In this document: positions 1 through 5,423 of the stretch, piece by piece
How positions within the stretch are numbered: position 1 is the first letter of the stretch
Layout of the letters: each line of letters starts with the position of its first letter
DNA from: Planctomycetaceae bacterium
GTDB lineage: Bacteria > Planctomycetota > Phycisphaerae > Phycisphaerales > SM1A02
DNA: 6,934 bases
NCBI GenBank assembly: GCA_947474205.1
Contig: CANJIC010000108.1
Span: 1 to 6,934, forward strand
Direction of reading: 5' to 3'
Notes under the pieces: generated by a model
Seen by the model: the letters and a program-made list of their open reading frames with translations, nothing else
Told to the model about the DNA's origin: nothing
Databases searched by the model: none
Program-made: the position numbers and the translations under genes

Positions 1-326
1 CAGCGGTCGGTGTCTTTCCAAAAACCAATCCACGCGGAAAGCGTGCGACGACCATCAGCCGTCAAACGAAAACATTTGCGCGCGGGCCCCTCATTCGAAG
101 GAACAAGCGTGCTGTTGATCAGCCCCTCCGCTTCCATGGTTCGAAGCATGGGATATAGCGTGCCCTGTTTAAAATTCAGACCTTCGGGCGATTCATCGGA
201 GAGCTGACGCGCAATTTCATAACCGTGAATTGGCTCGGAACTACGGGCAATTGCCGCTAAAACCACCAGCCACGATGTGCCGTTGCTGAGGTCGCGTTCA
301 ATTTTGTCAACCAGGGGTAGTGGCAT
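1..326 (-). CDS. PadR-family transcriptional regulator, 3' end cut by window edge
   Basis: Reading the complement from ATG at 326 gives 108 uninterrupted codons up to the window edge. PadR proteins are small winged-helix repressors, usually about 110 residues, so only the last few residues should be missing. Visible family marks are 'IHGYEIARQL' (about residues 36-45), then 'GTLYPMLRTMEAEGLI' (about 56-71), the recognition-helix and wing region typical of PadR, then 'CFRLTADGRRTLSAW' (about 84-98), the conserved end of the domain. The ATG lies 4 nt from a strong palindrome (331-357) and 9 nt after a -10-like box, so this start is well placed and autorepression is likely. The gene is divergent from the exported thioredoxin-like gene at 402. 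The ligand or signal cannot be told from the sequence. Family assignment is secure; the target genes are inferred. Confidence 0.93.
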   Translation of the reverse strand, partial: MPLPLVDKIERDLSNGTSWLVVLAAIARSSEPIHGYEIARQLSDESPEGLNFKQGTLYPMLRTMEAEGLINSTLVPSNEGPARKCFRLTADGRRTLSAWIGFWKDTDR

Positions 327-330
327 TCTC

Positions 331-357
331 TTGGTACTGTACAAAATACACTACCAA
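331..357. promoter_or_regulatory. Palindromic operator, probable PadR binding site
   Basis: Two 11-bp arms, TTGGTACTGTA (331-341) and TACACTACCAA (347-357), are inverted repeats with 10 of 11 positions matching, separated by the 5-bp centre CAAAA. The site overlaps the padR promoter and lies just upstream of the divergent gene. PadR dimers bind extended imperfect palindromes, often near their own promoter, so an autoregulatory role is the simplest reading. The assignment to this PadR protein is inferred from position. Confidence 0.65.
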
Positions 358-363
358 TGTCAA
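336..363 (-). promoter_or_regulatory. Probable promoter of the padR-like gene
   Basis: On the minus strand a perfect -35 box TTGACA (358-363) is followed after 16 nt by TACAGT (336-341, four of six matches to TATAAT). The ATG at 326 starts 9 nt after the -10 box, so the transcript would have a leader of only about 2-3 nt. The palindrome at 331-357 covers the spacer and the -10 box, which is where a repressor would block RNA polymerase. Confidence 0.6.
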
Positions 364-388
364 GAGCCTCACAAAACATTTCCGCCGC

Positions 389-394
389 TATTCT
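389..394 (+). promoter_or_regulatory. Possible -10 box for the thioredoxin-fusion gene
   Basis: TATTCT (four of six matches to TATAAT) ends 7 nt before the ATG at 402, so transcription would begin at or next to the start codon. I see no convincing -35 box at 16-18 nt upstream. It is listed because the same spacing recurs at 3828-3833 and 4935-4940. Alone it is weak. Confidence 0.3.
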
Positions 395-401
395 TGTCCG
401 C

Positions 402-1841
402 ATGAAATCTTTCAATCGATCAATCTTCGGTCTTGTCGTTGCAACCAGTCTGTGCGCACAAGTCTTCGCTCAAGGCGCAGCTCCAACTAAGCCCGCATCG
501 GGCGTGGCGGTTGGGACTCACGTTGAAATCATAAATGACGGCGCCGCAGGTGGCGAAGCCAGCAAGACCAAGAAAGTCATGGTGTTCAAGGACGCATCGG
601 GCACGCCAGCTGCTAAAGCCGACGCCAATCCCGCCGACACCATCGATCCAAAAGCGAAAGCCATTTATGACGCATCAGTTGCAGCGGCGAAAAAAGTGAC
701 CAGCTTCGACGGCGTCACGCAAATGAAAATGGAAATTCCACAAGGCGAGCAATTGCCGCCGGGCTTTGGCGAACCCGCGCGCTTTGTCATGGTGTTTGAT
801 GACAAGGACGGCAACGGCGTTGCGGGATTCCGTCTTGAAGTTCTCAAAGATGCAAAGCCCACGCGCATCATCACCAACAAAGAGGACAGCACCACTGTCA
901 CGGATCTCACCGCGAAAACATTTCTTGACCTTGGCAAGAACATGAACCCAGTCATGGAGGATGTCATTCAACATTTCCCGCGCTGGATCATGGAGCAAAA
1001 AATGGGTGGCGAAGAAGAGGACGCACCCAAGCCTGTGTCATTCACGCTTGAGCCAGAAGAAACCGTGGACGGGACTCCATGCGATGTGGTGCGCGTTGTG
1101 CGGCAAATGACGCTGGAACCGCAACCAGATGGCGATGCGGAAGAAGGCGAAAAGTTGGTTTCAAAAACTGTGCGCTTCACGCAAACCATTGCGTTTGCCC
1201 GCAGCGACAACATGCCGCGACGCCTGACTGAATCAAACAATATGAGTGAAATGGGTGGACCACCGCCAAGCACAACTACATATTCAAACGTGAAAATAAA
1301 TTCGACGATTGATCCAGCGCTGTTCACGCAGAAATTGCCTGAGGGATTTGCAAAGGTCGACGCACCCAAGGAAGAGGAAGAGGAAGGCTCGCAGAGGGCG
1401 CCCGCACTCGCTTTCAAAGTTGGCGACAAAGCTCCCGCGTTTAAGTTGACTAGCCTTGCTGGTCCTGAAGTCACGCTTGATTCGCTTAAAGGCAAAGTTG
1501 TGTTGCTTGATTTCTGGGCCACATGGTGCGGCCCATGCAAGCAAATCATGCCGGTCATTCAGAAACTCAGCGAAGAGTTCAAGGACAAAGGCGTTGCGGT
1601 GTTCGGCGTGAACACGTGGGAGAAAAAAGACGGCGCCGCAAAGAGCTACATGGAGTCCAAGAAATATACTTACGGATGTTTATTGGCTGGCGAGGACTTG
1701 GCGAAGACCTACGGCATCACCGGTATTCCAACACTGATCATTATTAATAAAGATGGCACAATTGCCAAGGCCGAAGTTGGCGCGGGCGGCAATGTGGAGG
1801 CGGACTTACGCGCGGCTATTACCGCGGCGCTTGCGAAGTAA
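402..1841 (+). CDS. Exported protein with LolA-like N-terminal domain and TlpA/ResA-type thioredoxin domain
   Basis: A 479-residue protein. From ATG 402 it begins 'MKSFNRSIFGLVVATSLCAQ', a classic signal peptide, with probable cleavage after VFA (about residue 23). The in-frame ATG at 357 would put 15 extra residues before the signal peptide and lies inside the PadR palindrome, so 402 is preferred. Residues about 84-315 resemble LolA/DUF2092-like lipoprotein-binding folds: 'FDGVTQMKMEIPQG', then strands ending 'TYSNVKINSTIDPALF' and 'LPEGF'. An acidic linker (EEEEEG) follows. Residues about 335-479 are a thioredoxin fold: 'GDKAPAFKLTSLAG', then 'LLDFWATWCGPCKQI' with redox cysteines C376 and C379, and the cis-proline in 'GIPTLII' (P443). 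TlpA/ResA-type domains reduce or exchange disulfides outside the cytoplasm. The LolA-like part may bind lipid or another hydrophobic partner (inferred). The thioredoxin call is firm; the N-terminal domain call is moderate. Confidence 0.9.
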   Translation: MKSFNRSIFGLVVATSLCAQVFAQGAAPTKPASGVAVGTHVEIINDGAAGGEASKTKKVMVFKDASGTPAAKADANPADTIDPKAKAIYDASVAAAKKVTSFDGVTQMKMEIPQGEQLPPGFGEPARFVMVFDDKDGNGVAGFRLEVLKDAKPTRIITNKEDSTTVTDLTAKTFLDLGKNMNPVMEDVIQHFPRWIMEQKMGGEEEDAPKPVSFTLEPEETVDGTPCDVVRVVRQMTLEPQPDGDAEEGEKLVSKTVRFTQTIAFARSDNMPRRLTESNNMSEMGGPPPSTTTYSNVKINSTIDPALFTQKLPEGFAKVDAPKEEEEEGSQRAPALAFKVGDKAPAFKLTSLAGPEVTLDSLKGKVVLLDFWATWCGPCKQIMPVIQKLSEEFKDKGVAVFGVNTWEKKDGAAKSYMESKKYTYGCLLAGEDLAKTYGITGIPTLIIINKDGTIAKAEVGAGGNVEADLRAAITAALAK

Positions 1842-1976
1842 GTTTGTCGCACACCGCGGCGCGCAAGATTGTGCAATAGGCTTGAAACGCCGTGAATTTT
1901 AATTGATTCAGTAAAATGCAGGCCGCGCTACAAGTCATCCGCCGTCCGCAATCAACACGCTTAGCACACACCACCC

Positions 1977-2711
1977 ATGACTCCGTCCACGCCTGAATAT
2001 TCCATCATTGTTCCTGCGTGGAATGAAGAGGCGGTGTTACCGCAAACTTTGGCGCAGTTGCGCGCCGCGGCCGACGGCGTGGGTCGCGCCTATGAACTTA
2101 TTGTGGTTGATGACGACAGCAGCGATCGCACGGCGGAAGTTTCTCGCGCGGCCGGAGCACGTGTGGTGCAGGTGAAGAAGCGACAGATCGCCGCGGTTCG
2201 CAACGCCGGCGCGCAAGCGTGTAGCGCTCCCTACATTATTTTCTGCGACGCGGATACGTATGTTCCAGAGACCGTGATTCGCAACGCGCTTCTTGAAATG
2301 GACGAAGGCGCCGTGGGCGGCGGCGCGCGTGTGGCGTTTGACAGCCGCGGCTCATTGCTTGCGGAAGTGTTCTTCGCCGTCTTCAAGGTGTATTGGTACA
2401 TGAACAAATTAGCGGCTGGATGTTTTTTCTTCGCGCGCCGAAGCGACTTTGAAGCCGTGGGTGGCTTTGACGAAACCTGGTACGCCAGCGAGGAATATTG
2501 GCTTAGCCTCGCGCTGAAGCAGCGCGGACGATTCGCGCTGCTTCACGAAGAGGTCATTAGCAGCGCGCGCAAGCAACGGGCAAATAGCGGCTTCAAGTTG
2601 CTGTTTTTACTCGCGCGATTTTTTATTGGCGGCCGCAACATGCTGCAAAAGCGCGAGCAACTTCCACTGTGGTACGACGGCGCGCGCGAAGGCAAGCGCG
2701 TGGATGTGTGA
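1977..2711 (+). CDS. Family 2 glycosyltransferase (GT-A fold)
   Basis: A 244-residue protein with the GT2 signature: 'YSIIVPAWNEEAVLPQTL' at residues 8-25 (nucleotide-sugar binding strand), 'ELIVVDDDSSDRTAEV' at 40-55, the metal-binding DxD motif 'FCDADTY' with D91 and D93, and 'EAVGGFDE' at 159-166 followed by acidic residues E172 and E173 where the catalytic base normally lies. Such enzymes move a sugar from an activated nucleotide donor to a lipid, polysaccharide or protein. A hydrophobic aromatic stretch (about 127-152) may touch the membrane, but I see no clear multi-pass segment. It resembles single-domain GT2 enzymes more than large polymerising synthases. No Shine-Dalgarno sequence is evident before the ATG. 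It stands alone between the thioredoxin fusion (135-bp gap) and a convergent gene, so context does not reveal the acceptor. Donor and acceptor are unknown. Confidence 0.92.
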   Translation: MTPSTPEYSIIVPAWNEEAVLPQTLAQLRAAADGVGRAYELIVVDDDSSDRTAEVSRAAGARVVQVKKRQIAAVRNAGAQACSAPYIIFCDADTYVPETVIRNALLEMDEGAVGGGARVAFDSRGSLLAEVFFAVFKVYWYMNKLAAGCFFFARRSDFEAVGGFDETWYASEEYWLSLALKQRGRFALLHEEVISSARKQRANSGFKLLFLLARFFIGGRNMLQKREQLPLWYDGAREGKRVDV

Positions 2712-2849
2712 GCGGATTTTTCGCTGACAACAATTCAACACTACTCGCATTTAAAATTTTCCAAACGCGTCGCGCACCCAATGTCTTGGCGACCCGTGAA
2801 CACGGCAACAAATACAAATTGCAAAATAAGTTTCGGTAAGTCAAAACTT

Positions 2850-3716
2850 TTAGTCAGTTTCCTCAGCCGCATCATCCGCCACATCAACAAGTTGAATGCC
2901 CGGCTTTGTGAACACAATGCGCTGGTCGCGAAACAATTTTCCAAGCGCCTGCTTGAAAGCCTTCTTGCTCACGCCAAACTGTTCGCGAATTTGCTCGGGC
3001 TTGCTGTCATCGTCAAAGTTCATGCGGCCGCCGGCTTGTTGCAGCGCCTCCAGAATTTGCTCGGTCAACGGCTCCACGCGCTCGTATCCAGCGGCGTCAA
3101 GCGATAAATCTATTTTGCCATCGGGGCGCACCAAGCGAACAAACGCGAACATGCGCGCGCCAATGGCAAGCGGCGCGGGCAAGTTGCTGTAAAACAAAAG
3201 TCCGCGGTGCGCGTTCTCAATAATCGCGTTGTAACCCAGCGGTGTTTCGCCCGTGATTAAAATATTCACCGGCTGATTCACTTCATACACGGGCTCGTCG
3301 CGGCTCAAGTGTCTGTTCAAGCGCGCGCTTGCAATCATGCGATCCGTATTCGGGTCCACGCACACCGCCACAACAATCAGTTGCCCAACATCAACGCTGC
3401 CGCCCTGCTCGCTGAAAGGCAGTAGCAAATCTTTTGACAAACCCCAATCCAGAAACGCGCCCATTTGCGGATGCAATTCCTTCACGCGCATCGCGGCAAA
3501 CTCGCCAACAGCGGCGTGCGGCTTCTCGGTGGTGGCAACCAAACGGTCCTCCGAGTCGCGATAAATAAACACATCAAGCATTGCGCCGGGCGCGGTACCG
3601 CGCGGAACATAGCGGCCAGGCAAAAGAATTTCGCCCAGCTCCTCGCCGTCCATATAAACGCCGGAGTTGGTTTCGCGCACAACCGCAAGCAGATTTCTTT
3701 TACCGATAGTGGCCAT
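2850..3716 (-). CDS. cvfB: CvfB/YitL-type S1-domain RNA-binding protein
   Basis: A 288-residue protein. It starts 'MATIGKRNLLAVVRETNSG', as the family does; the GTG at 3746 would add only ten unconserved residues, so ATG 3716 is chosen. Hallmarks follow in order: 'GEILLPGRYVPRG' and 'DVFIYRDSEDRLVATTE' (first S1-like domain, about 30-75), 'MGAFLDWGLSKDLLLPF' (canonical S1 domain, about 90-110), 'GYNAIIENAHRGLLFYSNL' (about 180-200), 'VRPDGKIDLSL' (about 218-228), and a C-terminal winged helix with 'EQFGVSKKAFKQALGKL' (about 254-270). The CvfB/YitL family binds RNA; CvfB affects virulence gene expression in Staphylococcus aureus, while its role in other bacteria is not well defined. The length is normal for the family. 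The gene is convergent with the glycosyltransferase across 138 bp in which I find no convincing terminator. TACTCT at 3726-3731 (minus strand), 9 nt before the ATG, is a possible but weak -10 box. Confidence 0.92.
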   Translation of the reverse strand: MATIGKRNLLAVVRETNSGVYMDGEELGEILLPGRYVPRGTAPGAMLDVFIYRDSEDRLVATTEKPHAAVGEFAAMRVKELHPQMGAFLDWGLSKDLLLPFSEQGGSVDVGQLIVVAVCVDPNTDRMIASARLNRHLSRDEPVYEVNQPVNILITGETPLGYNAIIENAHRGLLFYSNLPAPLAIGARMFAFVRLVRPDGKIDLSLDAAGYERVEPLTEQILEALQQAGGRMNFDDDSKPEQIREQFGVSKKAFKQALGKLFRDQRIVFTKPGIQLVDVADDAAEETD

Positions 3717-3804
3717 GGGTCGCACAGAGTAGGGGCAAGTGCGCACTCATGAATTTGACTGATTTATCAGACAAAAAACGCCATTCAGAATTTCCGCCAC
3801 AAAC

Positions 3805-3833
3805 TTGGATTGTTATTACATTGTTAGTACAAT
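3805..3833 (+). promoter_or_regulatory. Promoter of the antitoxin-toxin operon, apparently leaderless
   Basis: TTGGAT (3805-3810) and TACAAT (3828-3833, five of six matches to TATAAT) are separated by exactly 17 nt. The antitoxin ATG at 3840 lies 6 nt after the -10 box, so the predicted transcription start falls on or next to the A of ATG, giving a leaderless message. The -35 box is weak (three of six), which would suit activation or repression at the overlapping repeats. Confidence 0.65.
3809..3831. promoter_or_regulatory. Two-copy 11-bp repeat, probable antitoxin operator
   Basis: ATTGTTATTAC (3809-3819) is followed directly by ATTGTTAGTAC (3820-3830), ten of eleven identical. Each copy contains a TGT-N4-ACA palindrome core (3811-3820 and 3822-3831), placed one helical turn apart. 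The pair spans the -35/-10 spacer, the natural place for antitoxin autorepression. That the AbrB-fold antitoxin binds here is inferred. Confidence 0.55.
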
Positions 3834-3839
3834 TTTGCC

Positions 3840-4067
3840 ATGGTTAAAATCATTCAACGAGTTGGAAATAGTCGCGGTCTTATCCTGGATCAAGCCACGC
3901 TGAAGGCGCTTCACCTGCGTCTTGGAAGCAAGGTTCACTTGGTTGCGCGCGATGGCGTGCTTATTGTCACGCCAGTCGACAGTGACCGCGCCGATGATGC
4001 GGCATTTAAAGCAGCCATGAAGAAAACTTTAAAGACCCGCGCGCGCGTTATGCGTCGCCTGGCGTAA
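3840..4067 (+). CDS. AbrB/MazE-fold antitoxin
   Basis: A 75-residue protein. Its first 45 residues form a SpoVT-AbrB swapped-hairpin DNA-binding domain: 'IIQRVGNSRGLILDQATL' carries the G-N-S-R-G core and 'GSKVHLVARDGVLIVTPV' the second hairpin. The C-terminal 30 residues are charged and lysine/arginine-rich (AAMKKTLKTRARVMRRLA) and probably wrap the toxin, as antitoxin tails do. The stop codon lies 3 nt before the Doc start, the usual antitoxin-first arrangement. The protein should neutralise the toxin and repress the operon at the repeat in its own promoter. Doc is classically paired with Phd, so this is the alternative antitoxin class. A lone AbrB-type regulator is less likely given the tight linkage. 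Confidence 0.9.
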   Translation: MVKIIQRVGNSRGLILDQATLKALHLRLGSKVHLVARDGVLIVTPVDSDRADDAAFKAAMKKTLKTRARVMRRLA

Positions 4068-4070
4068 GCC

Positions 4071-4469
4071 ATGCCAGCCAAGTTTCTATTTCTTTCTATC
4101 AAACAGATTGATCTTCTGCATTTGGAAGTCTTGAAGGAATTCGGTGGCGCCGATGGCTTGCGCGACCGCGGCCTGCTTGAGTCCGCGCTTGAAATGCCGC
4201 GGGCCACCTTTGACGGAAAACTACTACATAAAAATCTGTCCGCCATTGCGGCGGCCTATCTATTTCATATATGTCGCAATCATCCATTCATCGATGGCAA
4301 CAAACGAGTTGCGCTTGGCGCGGCGCTTATCTTTATTGAAGTCAACGGCGGCACAATTCGCGCTAGCGATGACGAGCTTGAGCGACTCACTCTTGGCGTG
4401 GCCTCCAGCGAAATCAACAAGGATGCGGTGACAACTTTCTTTCGCAGCCGAGTGAAGGCGCGGCGCTAG
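4071..4469 (+). CDS. doc: Doc (death-on-curing) toxin, Fic/Doc superfamily
   Basis: A 132-residue protein, normal for Doc. The diagnostic motif is 'HPFIDGNKR' at residues 71-79, matching the Doc form HxFx(D/N)(A/G)NKR with H71 as the expected catalytic histidine. Fic AMP-transferases instead carry GNGR followed by a second arginine; Doc has lysine there and acts as a kinase. Family knowledge: phage P1 Doc phosphorylates elongation factor Tu and halts translation. Other family marks are 'LRDRGLLESALEMPRATFDG' (30-49) and 'AAAYLFHICRNHPFID' (60-75). All key residues are present and the frame is intact, so the toxin is probably active. It is translated right after the antitoxin (3-nt gap) with no clear ribosome site of its own, suggesting translational coupling. 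A degraded secreted-protein remnant follows downstream. Confidence 0.94.
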   Translation: MPAKFLFLSIKQIDLLHLEVLKEFGGADGLRDRGLLESALEMPRATFDGKLLHKNLSAIAAAYLFHICRNHPFIDGNKRVALGAALIFIEVNGGTIRASDDELERLTLGVASSEINKDAVTTFFRSRVKARR

Positions 4470-4517
4470 TCCTCTTTATAGTCGCAAAAGGTAGTTCTGC
4501 CCTGCGACGACACATAA

Positions 4518-4781
4518 ACTGACAACACCACTTGCAACAACACCAGCGTAATTTCCAAGCGCAAAAATGTGTGGGCGCTATTTGAAGACGGCGGCAACAC
4601 CATTTGTGATTGCTTTGTCAGCGGCGACGGTGATGTTGATACAAGCGATTTCAGCTTTGTACTGCTCTTCTTTGGCGAGCCAACGGACCCCGATTTTATT
4701 CAACTCGATCAGGATATGAACGGATTTATTGATACGGCCGATTCGTCTCTGGTGTTGCTGAACTATGGAACGTGTCCTTAA
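4518..4781 (+). pseudogene. C-terminal remnant of a secreted dockerin-like repeat protein
   Basis: An in-frame stretch follows a TAA at 4515-4517. It reads 'TDNTTCNNTSVISKRKN', then 'VWALFEDGGNTICDC', then two calcium-loop-like motifs: 'GDGDVDTSDFSFVLLFFG' and 'DQDMNGFIDTADSSLVLLNYG', ending 'TCP'. The second loop has D, D, N, D and D at EF-hand positions 1, 3, 5, 9 and 12, as in dockerin repeats; the first lacks its opening residue. The W-x-x-x-x-D-G-G-N-x-I segment resembles the end of large secreted planctomycetal repeat proteins. The only start near the loops is a GTG at 4569, which would give 70 residues with no signal peptide. Family-like sequence continues upstream of that GTG, and the frame is then closed by stops at 4515 and 4479. 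I therefore read it as a decayed gene end. A short expressed protein from 4569 to 4781 remains possible. Confidence 0.6.
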
Positions 4782-4911
4782 AATGACATCAAAAACAATT
4801 TAGGTTGTTCTATTCATTTGGTCTGCATAAGCGAATTCATGTTTGGAATTCAAGAGCGCACTTGCGTACGATCACTAATTTTTTATTTAAAATTCCTCAT
4901 TCCATTTTTCA

Positions 4912-4940
4912 TTCACCCATTTCACCACCCCCGCTAGACT
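4912..4940 (+). promoter_or_regulatory. Promoter of the osmC-rluA-tdk cluster, apparently leaderless
   Basis: TTCACC (4912-4917, four of six matches to TTGACA) lies 17 nt before TAGACT (4935-4940, four of six matches to TATAAT). The ATG at 4947 lies 6 nt after the -10 box, so the transcript would begin at the start codon. The preceding AT-rich run (about 4877-4911) could act as an UP element. There is no Shine-Dalgarno sequence before the ATG. Confidence 0.5.
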
Positions 4941-4946
4941 GTTGAC

Positions 4947-5357
4947 ATGTCAGTCAAAATCGCTTGCGAATATCTTGGTGATCTGCGCGTGCGCGCCGTT
5001 CACGGTCCGTCCGGCACCACGTTGATCACCGACGCCCCCACCGACAATCACGGCAAGGGTTCATCGTTTTCCCCCACCGATTTGGCGTGCACCGCGTTGG
5101 CCACTTGTGTCGCCACCATCATGGGCATTGCTGCAAAGCCGCTCAATCTGGATTTGAAAGGCATGAAGATTGACATTGAAAAGCACATGACCACGCAGCC
5201 GCCTCGACGCATTGCAAAATTGAACATGGACATTCGCATGCCCGCTGGAATTTCCGCGGAGCATCAAGCCAAGCTCAAGGCCGCTGCCGCCGCGTGTCCG
5301 GTGCATGCGTCGTTTCATCCAGATGTCGCCGTGGAAATGGTTTGGAATTGGGGTTAA
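4947..5357 (+). CDS. OsmC-family protein (thiol peroxidase-like)
   Basis: A 136-residue cytoplasmic protein with the OsmC/Ohr fold. Diagnostic segments are 'FSPTDLACTALATCVATIMG' (41-60) containing C54, and 'AAACPVHASFHPDV' (114-127) containing C117, the two cysteines that in OsmC and Ohr proteins form the peroxide-reducing pair. OsmC and Ohr reduce organic hydroperoxides through these thiols. The sequence pattern, with 'TDNHGKGSSFSPTDL' before the first cysteine and C-P-V-H around the second, fits the broader OsmC-like group (YhfA type) better than Ohr proper, so the exact substrate is uncertain. Length and both cysteines are intact. It is the first gene of a probable operon, with the pseudouridine synthase beginning 66 bp downstream. 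Confidence 0.92.
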   Translation: MSVKIACEYLGDLRVRAVHGPSGTTLITDAPTDNHGKGSSFSPTDLACTALATCVATIMGIAAKPLNLDLKGMKIDIEKHMTTQPPRRIAKLNMDIRMPAGISAEHQAKLKAAAAACPVHASFHPDVAVEMVWNWG

Positions 5358-5414
5358 TTCTTGCGGACGCGGCGCGAAGTTGATCGCCGTCATGCGCAAC
5401 GCGTCATGATGATT

Positions 5415-5419
5415 GAAGG
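5415..5419 (+). promoter_or_regulatory. Shine-Dalgarno-like GAAGG before the pseudouridine synthase
   Basis: GAAGG lies 4 nt before ATG 5424 and 7 nt before ATG 5427. It is the only ribosome-site-like sequence near the candidate starts (TTG 5361; ATG 5406, 5409, 5424, 5427) and supports starting at 5424 or 5427. Family similarity begins shortly after, at 'PPLPTRDGV'. Confidence 0.4.
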
Positions 5420-5423
5420 TGCC

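Larger units (their letters stand above)
4470..4946. other. 477-bp stretch without an intact gene
   Basis: Between doc and the OsmC-family gene I find only the dockerin-like remnant (4518-4781), then an AT-rich segment (about 4877-4920) ahead of the OsmC promoter. No convincing terminator is visible: AACAA/TTGTT with a 6-nt loop at about 4794-4809 is weak and has no long T tract. No tRNA-like or riboswitch-like fold was recognised by eye. Confidence 0.6.

Noticed and set aside
10..207. Plus-strand 65-residue reading frame at the left edge
   Set aside because: It is antisense to the clear PadR coding sequence and resembles no known protein.
357..401. ATG at 357 as start of the thioredoxin-fusion gene
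   Set aside because: It lies at the edge of the PadR palindrome and would bury the signal peptide behind 15 residues; ATG 402 gives a standard signal peptide.
1896..1917. ATTTTA-N10-TAAAAT inverted repeat upstream of the glycosyltransferase
   Set aside because: Six-bp A/T arms are common by chance, and no -35 box or spacing ties it to the start at 1977.
2794..2805. CCGTG-AA-CACGG hairpin as a bidirectional terminator between convergent genes
   Set aside because: The loop is too short, the stem does not extend, and there is no T tract on either side.
3717..3746. GTG at 3746 as start of the CvfB-like gene
   Set aside because: Family proteins begin at the equivalent of 'MATIGKRNLL', which is ATG 3716, and the ten extra residues show no conservation that I recognise.
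4831..4849. Two GAATTC sites separated by 7 nt, forming a possible hairpin
   Set aside because: GAATTC is self-palindromic, so any two copies can pair; the stem does not extend beyond 6 bp and no T tract follows.
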